A DNA stretch of 64,000 nt, from the NCBI GenBank assembly GCA_027013145.1, contig JALUXX010000012.1:26528-90527 (forward strand), read 5' to 3'. Source of the DNA: Gammaproteobacteria bacterium. GTDB lineage: Bacteria; Pseudomonadota; Gammaproteobacteria; 21-64-14. Shown in pieces: positions 8,137 to 18,833 of this stretch. Position 1 is the first letter of the stretch. Each line of letters begins with the position of its first letter. Made by a program: the position numbers and the translations under genes. The notes below the pieces were generated by a model. That model made no database searches. It was not told the origin of the DNA and saw only the letters and a program-made list of their open reading frames with translations.

Positions 8137-9357
8137 ATGCGGCGACGCGCGTTCCTGAAGCTGGCGGCCGCGGGCACCCTGGGCTGGAGAAGCACCGCTT
8201 GGGGGTGGGCGGCCCGCGCGACGGCCCCCGGTCCGCGGCTCGCCGTGGTGTTCCTGCGCGGCGCGGCTGACGGGCTCAACGTCGTCGTGCCGTATACGGA
8301 GGACGAGTACCACGAATACCGCCCGACCATCGCGCTGGCGCAGCCGGGCGGGCGCGGCGGGGTCCTGGACCTCGACGGGCGCTTCGGGCTGCATCCGGCG
8401 CTGAGTCCGCTCCTGGATCTCTGGCGCCGGCGCGAACTCGCCTTCGTCCACGCCTGCGGTTCACCGGACCCCGATCGCTCGCACTTCGAGGCCCAGGCCT
8501 ACATGGAGACCGCCACACCCGGCGTGCGCACCACGCGCAGCGGATGGCTCAACCGTCTGGCCGCCGCGCTCGACCTGCGCCATGCGGCGCAGACCGTGGC
8601 CTTCGGCGCGAACGAACCCCTCATCGTGCGCGGCCCGGCGCCGACGACGACCTTTCCCGCGGGACGCGGCGCGCTGCGTCCGCAACCGCTGGACCGCGAC
8701 CCCGTGCGCCGCGCCTTCGATCCGCTCTACCGCGACGATCCGCGCCTGGGTGAGATCTACGCCGAAGCCCTGCACACCCGCGCCACCCTGCTGGCCGCGG
8801 CGCGACGGGAGGGAGCCGACGCCGACAACGGCGCCGGCGACCCGGCCGGCTTTCCGGGCGACGCCGAGCGCGCGGGGCGGATCATGGCGGGGGATCGCCA
8901 CTTGCGGCTGGTGTTCTTCTCGCTCGGCGGTTGGGACACGCACGTCGACGAAGGCGCGGCACAGGGGACGCTCGCCGCGCGCCTCGCGCCCCTCGGCCGG
9001 GGCCTGATGGCCCTGCGCGCGGCCCTCGGGCGAAGCTGGCGCGAGACAGTGGTCCTGGTCGTCTCCGAGTTCGGCCGCACGGCACATGAGAACGGCAATC
9101 GCGGCACCGACCACGGCCACGGCAACGTCCACTGGGTCCTCGGCGGTGCAGTGCGCGGCGGCCGCGTCTACGGGACGTGGCCGGGACTCGCCGAATCGGC
9201 CCTGTATCAGGGCCGCGATCTCGCCGTGACCACCGACTTCCGGTCCGTCATCGACGTCCTGCTCGCGAACCACCTCGGGCTCTCCCCGCACGCGCGCGAG
9301 CGGGTGTTGCCGGGATTCGGACGCGGCCACAAAGGTCTCGACGGCTTGCTTGCGTAA
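8137..9357 (+). CDS. DUF1501 domain protein with Tat signal
   Basis: 406 aa. The N-terminus RRRAFLKLAAAGTLG is a twin-arginine signal, so the protein should be exported folded to the periplasm. The body matches DUF1501 (sulfatase/alkaline-phosphatase-like): FLRGAADGLNVVVPY, GSPDPDRSHFEAQAYME, GGWDTHVDEG and VSEFGRTAHENGNRGTDHGHG, with His and Asp residues placed like metal ligands of that superfamily. An AGGAG lies upstream. It pairs with the DUF1800 gene; the joint role is uncharacterised. Confidence 0.86.
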   Translation: MRRRAFLKLAAAGTLGWRSTAWGWAARATAPGPRLAVVFLRGAADGLNVVVPYTEDEYHEYRPTIALAQPGGRGGVLDLDGRFGLHPALSPLLDLWRRRELAFVHACGSPDPDRSHFEAQAYMETATPGVRTTRSGWLNRLAAALDLRHAAQTVAFGANEPLIVRGPAPTTTFPAGRGALRPQPLDRDPVRRAFDPLYRDDPRLGEIYAEALHTRATLLAAARREGADADNGAGDPAGFPGDAERAGRIMAGDRHLRLVFFSLGGWDTHVDEGAAQGTLAARLAPLGRGLMALRAALGRSWRETVVLVVSEFGRTAHENGNRGTDHGHGNVHWVLGGAVRGGRVYGTWPGLAESALYQGRDLAVTTDFRSVIDVLLANHLGLSPHARERVLPGFGRGHKGLDGLLA

Positions 9358-9370
9358 AGGTGATGTGTCC

Positions 9371-9493
9371 GGGGACAGAGTCGGTACGCCTCGTGCTGCG
9401 CGGGGCAGCGGGGGGACAGAGTCGGTACGCCTCGTGCTGCGCGGGGCAGCGGGGGGTCAGAGTCGGCACGCCCCGTGCGGCGCGGGGCCCCCC
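9371..9493. repeat. Three tandem 41-bp units
   Basis: A 41-base unit beginning GGGGACAGAGTCGGTACG occurs at 9371 and 9412 as near-identical copies and at 9453 as a diverged third copy (GGGGTCAGAGTCGGCACG). The third unit merges into the longer palindromic repeat that starts at 9457. The phase is confirmed by the shared C of CAGAGTC at 9376, 9417 and 9458. The array lies directly behind the DUF1501 stop and may double as its transcript end. No ORF here resembles a protein. Confidence 0.85.
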
Positions 9494-9609
9494 GGTTTCC
9501 TCCCGCGCGTCCCGACTCCGACCCCGCGCGGACGAGGGGTCGGAGTCAGCGCCCGGAGGATGGCGTGGCGGGATCCCGCCGCGGCCTTGGGGGCGATGAC
9601 TCTGACCCC
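9457..9609. repeat. Palindromic interspersed repeat, copy A (about 153 bp)
   Basis: The ends are an inverted pair TCAGAGTC / GACTCTGA. Inside are a 12-bp perfect hairpin (9514-9525 with 9536-9547, stem GACTCCGACCCC) and the perfect palindrome GGCGGGATCCCGCC (9567-9580). A second copy in the same orientation is at 10081-10232, so the small lipoprotein gene is bracketed by direct repeats. The GGGGTCAGAGTC-type end resembles REP-like sequences often associated with IS200-type transposases, but no transposase lies in the window. Confidence 0.85.
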
Positions 9610-9717
9610 GATGACCACGCTGACCCCGGTCACCACGAGGCCGGGCCGACACGAACACGGCGCCGCGCGGGCAGCTCGGGATCCAGGTTCGTATGTGATA
9701 CATGAGGAGTATTCTAT

Positions 9718-10047
9718 ATGTTACTTACTAAGTTACGGTTTTCTGTTTTGCTCGCGACGCTGGCCCTAGCCGGCTGCGCCGTTCCGGCCAGCGGTGAAGC
9801 GGAACTGAACGTCGCCGTGCCCCCGCCACCGGCGCGGGTCGAGGTCGTCGGCGTCGCACCCTTCCCCGGCGCCGTCTGGATCCGTGGTCACTGGATCCGG
9901 CGCGGCGACGACTGGGTGTGGATCAAGGGCTACTGGGCGCGGCGCCCGGTCCCCTATGCGCGTTGGATTCCCGGCCACTGGGTCCTGCGCGGTTGGGGGT
10001 GGCACCGCCACTGGCACTGGGTTCCGGGCCACTGGCGGGAATGGTGA
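9718..10047 (+). CDS. Small lipoprotein with WxxGxW repeats
   Basis: 109 aa. A lipoprotein signal peptide ends in LALAGC (Cys about residue 20), so the mature protein should be lipidated and probably sits in the outer membrane. After a Pro/Val linker it carries four WxxGxW motifs: WIRGHW, WIKGYW, WIPGHW and WVPGHW. This matches the YXWGXW/BcpO-type repeat family, whose function is unknown. GAGGAG lies 9 bases before the ATG. The first codons (TTA, CTT, ACT, TTA, TTT) and the sequence upstream are strikingly AT-rich for this genome. The gene sits alone between two copies of a palindromic repeat, which suggests a mobile or transferred cassette. Confidence 0.85.
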   Translation: MLLTKLRFSVLLATLALAGCAVPASGEAELNVAVPPPPARVEVVGVAPFPGAVWIRGHWIRRGDDWVWIKGYWARRPVPYARWIPGHWVLRGWGWHRHWHWVPGHWREW

Positions 10048-10080
10048 GCCGCGACTCGCGCATCGACGGGCGGTCCGGCG

Positions 10081-10232
10081 TCAGAGTCGGCACGTCGACG
10101 TACAGCGCGCGGCCCCGCGGTTTCCTCCCGCGCGTCCCGACTCCGACCCACCGAGCCCAAGGGGTCGGAGTCAGCGCCCGGGATGACGTGGCGGGATCCC
10201 GCCGCGGCCTTGGAGGCGGTGACTCTGACCCC
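10081..10232. repeat. Palindromic interspersed repeat, copy B (about 152 bp)
   Basis: Direct copy of the repeat at 9457-9609. It keeps the TCAGAGTC / GACTCTGA ends, the internal hairpin (10139-10149 with 10162-10172) and the GGCGGGATCCCGCC palindrome (10190-10203). The hairpin arms are conserved while the loop differs from copy A, consistent with selection on the structure. It lies between the lipoprotein gene and the end of the convergent GGDEF-EAL gene and could end transcripts from both sides. Confidence 0.85.
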
Positions 10233-10266
10233 GGTGACCTACCCCGGTGACCACGGATCACCGCGC

Positions 10267-13164
10267 TCAACCCGCCCGCGAGGCCGCTCCCGCCGGCCGG
10301 GCGGAGACCCACCGCAGCGTGTCCTCCCAGTCCAGCGGCTTGCTGACGTAGTGCCCCTGCACCCCGTCGCAGCGCAGTTCCCGCAACCGCGCGAGCTGCT
10401 CGGCACTCTCCACCCCTTCGGCGATGACGTCGATCCCCAGCGGCTTGGCCATCGCGACGATCGCCGTCACGACCACGACGCAATCCGGATCCTTGAGGAT
10501 CTTCCGCACAAAGCTGCGGTCGATCTTCAGCGCCTGCGGTGCGTAGCGGCGCAGTTGGGGGGCGGTGACAGCCCCGGTGCCGTAGTTGTCGAGATGGAGC
10601 CGGACGCCCAGCTCGCGCAGGCCGCCCAGCGTGCGCGCGAGCTTCGGGTCGGCCGGTTCGCTGAGGGTCCGCTCGGCCACGTCGACGGCCAGCCGGCACG
10701 GGTCGGCGCCGGCCCGCTGCAGGGCGTCGCCCAGCATCTGCACCAGGGTCGGGTCGAGGAACTGGCGCGTGGAGAGGTTCAGGGCGAGATGAAGTCCGCG
10801 GACGCCGTGGTCCGTCAGTGCACGCGCCCGGCGGCAGACCTCCTCCAGCACCCAGGCGCCGATCGGCCCGATGAGCCCGGACTCCTCGGCGAACGGCAGG
10901 AAGTTGGAAGGCAGTACGCGCCCAAGCTCGGGATGATCCCAGCGCAGCAGCGCCTCCAGGCCGATCGGACGGCAGGCGCCGATATCCGTCGTCGGCAGGT
11001 AGTGCAGCGCAAACTCCCCGTGATCCACCGCGCGACGCAGACTCCTTTCCAGGTTCAGGCGCTCGTTGACACGCGCGGCGACCGCCTGGCCGTGGAAGGA
11101 ATAGGTGGCGCGCCCGGCCGCCTTCGCGCGATACATCGCATCGTCGGCCTTGCGGATCAGCACGTCGATCTCGGTGCCGTCGCCCGGATACAGACTGACG
11201 CCGATACTTGCCGCGACCCGCACAGATCGCCCTTCCAGTTCCAGCGGTGCGGCGAGGGCCGCACGCAACTTCTCCACGACCACCACCGCATCCCGCTCGT
11301 GCGCCAGGTTGGTCAGGGCGACGACGAACTCGTCACCGCCGATACGTGCGACCACATCGCTCTCCCGCACCGCGCCGGCGAGCCGCGATCCGACCGCCTT
11401 GAGCAGGGCGTCGCCGGCCTCGTGGCCGAGGGTATCGTTGACCGGCTTGAAGTGGTCGAGGTCGATGAACAGCACCGCCAGGATACGCCCCGCGCGCCGC
11501 GCCTGAACCAGCGCCCGGCCGACACGCTCGTGCAACAGCCGACGGTTCGGCAGCCCGGTCAGGGCATCATAGTTGGCCAGGTGGTGGATGCGTCCCTCGG
11601 CGAGCTTGCGCTCGGTGATGTCGCGGACGACGAAGACCATCCCCCCGTCGGGCATCGCGGTGAGCGAGAGTTCCTGCGGGAAGGTGCTGCCGTCGGCACG
11701 CCGGCCGATACACTCCCCGCGCCAGTGGCGGTGCGCCATGAACGGCGGGAGGATCTCCCGCCCGAAGCGCTCCAGTTCGCGTTCGTCGTACAGCGATCGC
11801 CACGTACGACCGAGCAACTGCGCCCCGTCGGCGACGCCGTGCAGCCGGGCCAGGGCACGATTCGCGTAGGTGTAGCGCCCGTCCTCGTCGACGATCGCCA
11901 TCCCGTCGACGGAGGCCTCCATGGCCGCCAGATTCCCGCGCACTGCGGCCTGCGCCGCGCGCCGTCCGCGGGCGTCACCCCGCGCCCGCATCAGCAACCC
12001 GCAGAGGGACGCCAACGGGCGCAGCCGCTCCGCGTCCGCCTGCGAATAGCCGTGCCGGCGGTTGGCGAGTGCCGCCACGCCCACCAGTTCGCCACCCGCA
12101 TGGAGGGGAATCACCAGGAGCGAATCGATCGCCGGATGCCCGGGCGGCAGCCCGCGTTCGGGGCCCTCGTCGCAGCGCCCGTTGCGCACGAGGGGCGCAC
12201 CCGCCGCGCACACGCGACCCAATGCCGTCTGGGGGTCGTCGACCTCCATGGCCTCGAGATCGAATACGCCGTCCGTCATGACGCCGCGCAGGGAGAACCG
12301 GGGTCGTCCGTGATCGGGGTACACGACCTCGCCGAGGATCCCGTACGGGCTGGAGGTGAGGGCACACAGCGGTTCGAGGAGCGCCGCGAACCACTCGCGC
12401 TCGTCGAGTCGCTCGGCGGGCAGCGCCAGCATTGCGTTCATGGCTGCGGCTTCCGGCGCCGGTTTCGCGTCGGTGGCGGGCGCGGGCGCCAGATCGCGCC
12501 ACGCGCCGAAGAGCAGCAACGCGTACAGGATATCCACACCGCCGCCGGCGACGGTCCGGTGCGTCGCCAGTGCCGCGGCCCCCAGCACCGTACCCCAGAG
12601 TCCGGCCTGCCACAGCCAGTAGTCGAACCGCCCGTTGCGGCGATGACGACCGGCCCAGACCCCGGCGAGGAACAGCAGCGTGGCGGCGGCGAGCGGTCCC
12701 AGCCACAGAATCACCCACGGCGCCGTGGCGCCGAGGCCCGCGCTCGCGCCGAGGGTGACGAGGGTCCGTCGCCGGCGCAGTGTCGGATCCCAACCGGTGA
12801 GGATGCGCGCCAGCCACAGGCACGTGGCGAGGACCAGGACGGCGGCGAGTGTCGGGTCACTGGTGCCGAGCGGGGCCGGCGACAGCGCGGCCGCGAGTTG
12901 CCCCGGGCCTTGCAACTCCAAAGCGGCCGCGAGCAGCAAGCCGACGCCCACGCCGAGCCGTTGCCCCTCGCGTCGATGCTGATACGCGGCCAGCGACAGG
13001 ATCCCGGCGCAGGCCGCCAGCATGGGACCGAGGACCGCCGGGATCGGGGGCAACCTCAGGCCGGAGGCGGTGAACCATTGCCGCCCGACCGCGTAGGCGA
13101 TCAACAGCAGCAGGAGCGGCACAAAGGCCCGCAGCATCGAGTGGAACCCGCTGGCACGATTCAT
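10267..13164 (-). CDS. GAF-PAS-GGDEF-EAL cyclic-di-GMP signalling protein
   Basis: 965 aa from an ATG preceded by GGAG; the frame stays open 29 codons upstream without support. Several hydrophobic helices occupy about residues 10-240, then a GAF-like domain (about 265-390), a PAS domain (about 415-530), GGDEF with intact RIGGDEF near 606 and an RESD inhibitory-site motif just before it, and EAL with GLEALLRW near 736. Diguanylate cyclase activity with product inhibition is likely. In the EAL domain, LDNYGTG replaces the usual DDFGTG near 860, while NLS, KIDRSFV, AEGVE and GVQGHYVSKP are kept, so phosphodiesterase activity is doubtful. Confidence 0.87.
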   Translation of the reverse strand: MNRASGFHSMLRAFVPLLLLLIAYAVGRQWFTASGLRLPPIPAVLGPMLAACAGILSLAAYQHRREGQRLGVGVGLLLAAALELQGPGQLAAALSPAPLGTSDPTLAAVLVLATCLWLARILTGWDPTLRRRRTLVTLGASAGLGATAPWVILWLGPLAAATLLFLAGVWAGRHRRNGRFDYWLWQAGLWGTVLGAAALATHRTVAGGGVDILYALLLFGAWRDLAPAPATDAKPAPEAAAMNAMLALPAERLDEREWFAALLEPLCALTSSPYGILGEVVYPDHGRPRFSLRGVMTDGVFDLEAMEVDDPQTALGRVCAAGAPLVRNGRCDEGPERGLPPGHPAIDSLLVIPLHAGGELVGVAALANRRHGYSQADAERLRPLASLCGLLMRARGDARGRRAAQAAVRGNLAAMEASVDGMAIVDEDGRYTYANRALARLHGVADGAQLLGRTWRSLYDERELERFGREILPPFMAHRHWRGECIGRRADGSTFPQELSLTAMPDGGMVFVVRDITERKLAEGRIHHLANYDALTGLPNRRLLHERVGRALVQARRAGRILAVLFIDLDHFKPVNDTLGHEAGDALLKAVGSRLAGAVRESDVVARIGGDEFVVALTNLAHERDAVVVVEKLRAALAAPLELEGRSVRVAASIGVSLYPGDGTEIDVLIRKADDAMYRAKAAGRATYSFHGQAVAARVNERLNLERSLRRAVDHGEFALHYLPTTDIGACRPIGLEALLRWDHPELGRVLPSNFLPFAEESGLIGPIGAWVLEEVCRRARALTDHGVRGLHLALNLSTRQFLDPTLVQMLGDALQRAGADPCRLAVDVAERTLSEPADPKLARTLGGLRELGVRLHLDNYGTGAVTAPQLRRYAPQALKIDRSFVRKILKDPDCVVVVTAIVAMAKPLGIDVIAEGVESAEQLARLRELRCDGVQGHYVSKPLDWEDTLRWVSARPAGAASRAG

Positions 13165-13361
13165 AATTTTGCTGCTCCGCCGGCGGCCGCCGGGTGGCGG
13201 CCGGCACGCGGATTCGTCCTCCCTGGTCAAAACCAGTGCGGTACACAGCAAATTTCACGCCAATTCTGGGAAACGCGCGGGACCGACGGCGGTCGGTGGG
13301 AGCGCGGCCACACGCCTCCGGGCCGATCAGGCCCAGCCCGACCGACTGCCGCGGAGGGCCG

Positions 13362-13907
13362 TCAGGGAAGGCGTTCGAGACGCAACGGGTGCCCGCGCTC
13401 GAGGGCGCCGCGAAAGGCCTCCACCTCGGCGGGGGCGGCGCCCTGGAGGATGACGAGGTGATTTCCCGATTCCACCGCCCGGTGCAGATCGTGGAGGACC
13501 GCCTCCGGCAACCCGTGGCGGTGAAGCGCATGCGCGAGGTGCGACCAGGCGGCCGCGCCGGCCAGCGCACCGCCCCCGAGCACGGCCCCCGTCGCACCGC
13601 CCACCACGGCCTCGACCAGGGGGCCCACGATCAGGACCGCGCCCACGCCCGGAAACAGGAACAGGCCCGCGGCTCCCGCCAGCATCCCGAGCAGTCCGCC
13701 CCAAAGCGCGCCGCTCGTCGCCCACACCTTCACCTCCTCGCCGAGGCCGGGGTGCAGGAGGCCGAGCACGTCGTCGCCTTCCCGCTCGAGCCGGCCGAGG
13801 ACGGAGATCCGGTCCATCGGCGCGCCGGCCTCGATGGCCGCCTCGACGGCGCGGTGGGCGCCGTCCTGATCGGCGAACAGCGCTACGAGAAAATGTTTGT
13901 CCGCCAT
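13362..13907 (-). CDS. General-stress-protein-17M/DUF1269-like membrane-associated protein
   Basis: 181 aa. Residues 4-40 (FLVALFADQDGAHRAVEAAI, then GAPMDRISVLG) resemble the GSP17M/DUF1269 N-terminal alpha-beta unit. A Gly/Ala-rich hydrophobic stretch (about 70-120, GALWGGLLGMLAGAAGLFLF) looks like a glycine-zipper membrane segment. The C-terminal part is soluble. The start at 13907 was chosen because family-like sequence begins there, although the frame is open for another 170 codons upstream. It lies 32 bases downstream of tatD on the same strand. Role unknown, perhaps envelope stress. Confidence 0.7.
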   Translation of the reverse strand: MADKHFLVALFADQDGAHRAVEAAIEAGAPMDRISVLGRLEREGDDVLGLLHPGLGEEVKVWATSGALWGGLLGMLAGAAGLFLFPGVGAVLIVGPLVEAVVGGATGAVLGGGALAGAAAWSHLAHALHRHGLPEAVLHDLHRAVESGNHLVILQGAAPAEVEAFRGALERGHPLRLERLP

Positions 13908-13939
13908 CGACCGAAATCCCCCGGGCGCCGTAACCGCCT

Positions 13940-14740
13940 TCAGGTTGGAACCGTCGCGGCGCCCGCCGCCGCAACGGCGAACAGGGCATGGAAGTTCTCC
14001 GTCGTCCGCTCGGCGACCTGTGCGAACGGAATACCGCGAAGCTCGCCGATGCGCGCGGCGACGTGATGGACATAGCCCGGCTGATTCGGCCGCCCGCGAA
14101 ACGGCACCGGGGCAAGGTACGGCGAGTCGGTCTCCACCAGCATCCGGTCCAGCGGCACCCGGCGCGCCACGTCCTGCAGCTCCAGCGCGCTGCGAAACGT
14201 CACGATCCCGGAAAACGAGATATGCAGGCCGAGATCGAGTGCGCGCCGCGCCGTCTCCCAGTCCTCGGCGAAGCAGTGCATGACCCCGCCGACCGCGCCC
14301 GCATCCTCCTCGGCGAGGATGCGCAGCGTGTCGGCGCGCGCTGCGCGGCTGTGTACGATGAGGGGTTTGTTCACACGACGGGCGGCGCGGATATGCGTAC
14401 GGAAACGTTCCCGCTGCCATTCGAGGTCACCTTCGCTGCGGTAATAGTCGAGCCCCGTTTCGCCGACGGCCACCACCGCGGGGTCCCGCGCGAGCGCCGC
14501 GAGCTGCGCCTCGTCGGGTTCGCCGGCGCTGTGCTCGTTGGGGTGGAGCCCGACCGAGACGCTCACGCCCGGCAGGGGATCGACGAGCGCGCGCATCGCC
14601 GGGTAGCGGTCCAGATTCACGGCCACGCACAGCATATGGCCGACGCCGTGGGCGCGCGCGGCCTCGAGCACGCCGGGCAGGCCACCTTCGTAGCGGTCGG
14701 GTTCCAGCAGATCGAGGTGGCAGTGGGAGTCGACGAGCAT
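13940..14740 (-). CDS. tatD: TatD-family metal-dependent deoxyribonuclease
   Basis: 266 aa, normal TatD/YcfH length. Metal-binding motifs appear in order: DSHCHLD at the N-terminus, GETGLDYYR, PLIVHSRAA, MHCFAE and ETDSPYLAP. The protein is a TIM-barrel hydrolase with 3'-5' exonuclease activity in characterised homologues. It follows pilZ, holB and tmk on the minus strand, the same order as in Pseudomonas and similar to ycfH in E. coli. The YcfH subgroup is more likely than the Tat-operon TatD. Confidence 0.9.
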   Translation of the reverse strand: MLVDSHCHLDLLEPDRYEGGLPGVLEAARAHGVGHMLCVAVNLDRYPAMRALVDPLPGVSVSVGLHPNEHSAGEPDEAQLAALARDPAVVAVGETGLDYYRSEGDLEWQRERFRTHIRAARRVNKPLIVHSRAARADTLRILAEEDAGAVGGVMHCFAEDWETARRALDLGLHISFSGIVTFRSALELQDVARRVPLDRMLVETDSPYLAPVPFRGRPNQPGYVHHVAARIGELRGIPFAQVAERTTENFHALFAVAAAGAATVPT

Positions 14741-14780
14741 CTCGCCTTCCGGCGCGGGCGCCCCGGAGCGGGACCGCGGC

Positions 14781-15146
14781 TTACATCGTGTGGGTGGAGC
14801 GGTCGGATTCGAGGGCGCCCGCCAGGTAGGTCTCGATCTTCTTGCGGGCGACGCCCCCGTCCTTGTCGCTGAACTGAATGCCGATCCCCGCCGGACGATT
14901 GCCCTGCGCCCCCTTGGGCGTGATCCAGACGACGCGCCCGACGATGGGAACCTTTTCGGCCTCCTCCATCAGCGAGAGCAGGATGAACAGCTCGTCGCCG
15001 AGCTGATACTGCTTGGCGGTCGGGATGAACAGGCCGCCGCCCTTCACATAGGGCATGTACGCCGCATAGAGGGCGCTCTTGTCCTTGATGGTCAGCGACA
15101 GGATCCCCTGCCGCTGACCGCCCCGCGGGGCCTTCGGTTCCGCCAT
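14781..15146 (-). CDS. pilZ: Type IV pilus assembly protein PilZ
   Basis: 121 aa; P. aeruginosa PilZ is 118. The single PilZ domain begins GILSLTIKDKSALYAAYMPY and includes GGLFIPTAKQYQLGDELFILL and RVVWITPKG. The RxxxR cyclic-di-GMP motif is absent, as in the founding PilZ, so it probably acts by protein contact in type IV pilus biogenesis rather than by nucleotide binding. Start 15146 (ATG, GGAGAG upstream) is preferred to a GTG 12 bases earlier. It sits between holB and tatD and is consistent with the pilin operon at 36.5-43.6 kb. Confidence 0.9.
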   Translation of the reverse strand: MAEPKAPRGGQRQGILSLTIKDKSALYAAYMPYVKGGGLFIPTAKQYQLGDELFILLSLMEEAEKVPIVGRVVWITPKGAQGNRPAGIGIQFSDKDGGVARKKIETYLAGALESDRSTHTM

Positions 15147-15180
15147 CCCGTGTCTCACTCTCCGCGTGGACGCCGCGCCG

Positions 15181-16176
15181 TCACCCGCGCCCCCGGCGAA
15201 GGGGCGCCGACAGCTCCCGCCATTCGATGAATACGTCCTCGAGCAGCAGTTGGTCGTTCATCGACCCGGCCGCTTCGCGCTCCCCCGCGCCGAGGCGGTC
15301 CAGATAGCGAAACAGGCGCTGCGGCGGGCACGCCGCCGCCAGGCGCTGCAGCGGTTCGCGCAGGTCCGGGTGACGCAACACCGCCGGCTGCGAACTGCAG
15401 CGCAAGCGTACCATATCCATGACGCAGGACGACAACCACCGCAGGGTCTCGCCGGCGCCGCGCGCCGCACAGCGCTGCGCGGCGGCGGCCGGGTCTGTGC
15501 GCCCGCCCGCGACGGCGGCGAGTTCCCGCACCAGCTCGGGGCGCGGGTCCTCGGCCCCCGAGCGGATCCACTCCAGGGCCGCGAACGGCGCCCCCCCAGC
15601 CCGCGCCAGCGCGCCGTCCACCTCCTCGCCGCCGGCGTTCGCATTCAACCAGGCGAGGGCGGCGGCGCGCGGCGGCAGCGGGAATACGATGCGCTGACAG
15701 CGGCTGCGCACCGTGGCGGGCAGCATACCGGCGCGGTCGCTGACCAGTAGGAGCATGGTGCGCGCTCCGGGCTCCTCGAGCGTCTTGAGGAGCGCATTGG
15801 CTGCCGCGATCGTCATGCGTTCGGCGCCGACGATGAGCGCCACGCGCCAGCCGCCGTAGTTTCCGCTCAGGGTCAGGAACCCGCACAGTGCACGGACCGC
15901 GTCGATGGGAATCGCCCGCCCCTCGACCGGATCGAGACGGAACCGGTCCGGATGCGTGCCCGCGGCGCTCAGGCGGCAGGCGCGGCAACGACCGCAGGCC
16001 CGACCCCCCGCGACCGGAGTCTCGCACAGGAGTGCGCGCGCCCACTCCTCCGCAAAGGCCCCCTTCCCGATCCCCTGCGGGCCGGCGAGCAACACTGCGT
16101 GCGGCAGACGCCCGCTCTCCCGGCGCCGTTGCAGGTACCGCCAGGCGTCGTCCCACCACGGGGGCGTCGAACTCAT
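15181..16176 (-). CDS. holB: DNA polymerase III subunit delta'
   Basis: 331 aa. An AAA+ clamp-loader module: LLAGPQGIGKGAFAEEWA (Walker A) near residue 30, the zinc-binding cysteines CGRCRAC near 60, NALLKTLEEP near 125 and the SRC motif RSRCQRIVFP near 150. HolB helps load the beta clamp at the replication fork. The start at 16176 is chosen for GCGGAG just upstream; a longer frame opens 15 codons earlier. Part of the tmk-holB-pilZ-tatD string. Confidence 0.92.
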   Translation of the reverse strand: MSSTPPWWDDAWRYLQRRRESGRLPHAVLLAGPQGIGKGAFAEEWARALLCETPVAGGRACGRCRACRLSAAGTHPDRFRLDPVEGRAIPIDAVRALCGFLTLSGNYGGWRVALIVGAERMTIAAANALLKTLEEPGARTMLLLVSDRAGMLPATVRSRCQRIVFPLPPRAAALAWLNANAGGEEVDGALARAGGAPFAALEWIRSGAEDPRPELVRELAAVAGGRTDPAAAAQRCAARGAGETLRWLSSCVMDMVRLRCSSQPAVLRHPDLREPLQRLAAACPPQRLFRYLDRLGAGEREAAGSMNDQLLLEDVFIEWRELSAPLRRGRG

Positions 16177-16228
16177 CGGCTCCGCCCCGGGACCGGCCCG
16201 TAATTCACACTCGCCTTCCACCGCGGCC

Positions 16229-18832
<2,604 letters not shown>

Positions 18833-18833
<1 letters not shown>

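Noticed and set aside
9371..9493. Possible CRISPR array
   Set aside because: The 41-bp units are directly adjacent with no unique spacers and only three copies; no cas genes.
10183..13461. 1092-codon plus-strand ORF across the GGDEF-EAL gene
   Set aside because: Opposite strand to a protein with complete GAF, PAS, GGDEF and EAL motifs; translation is low-complexity.
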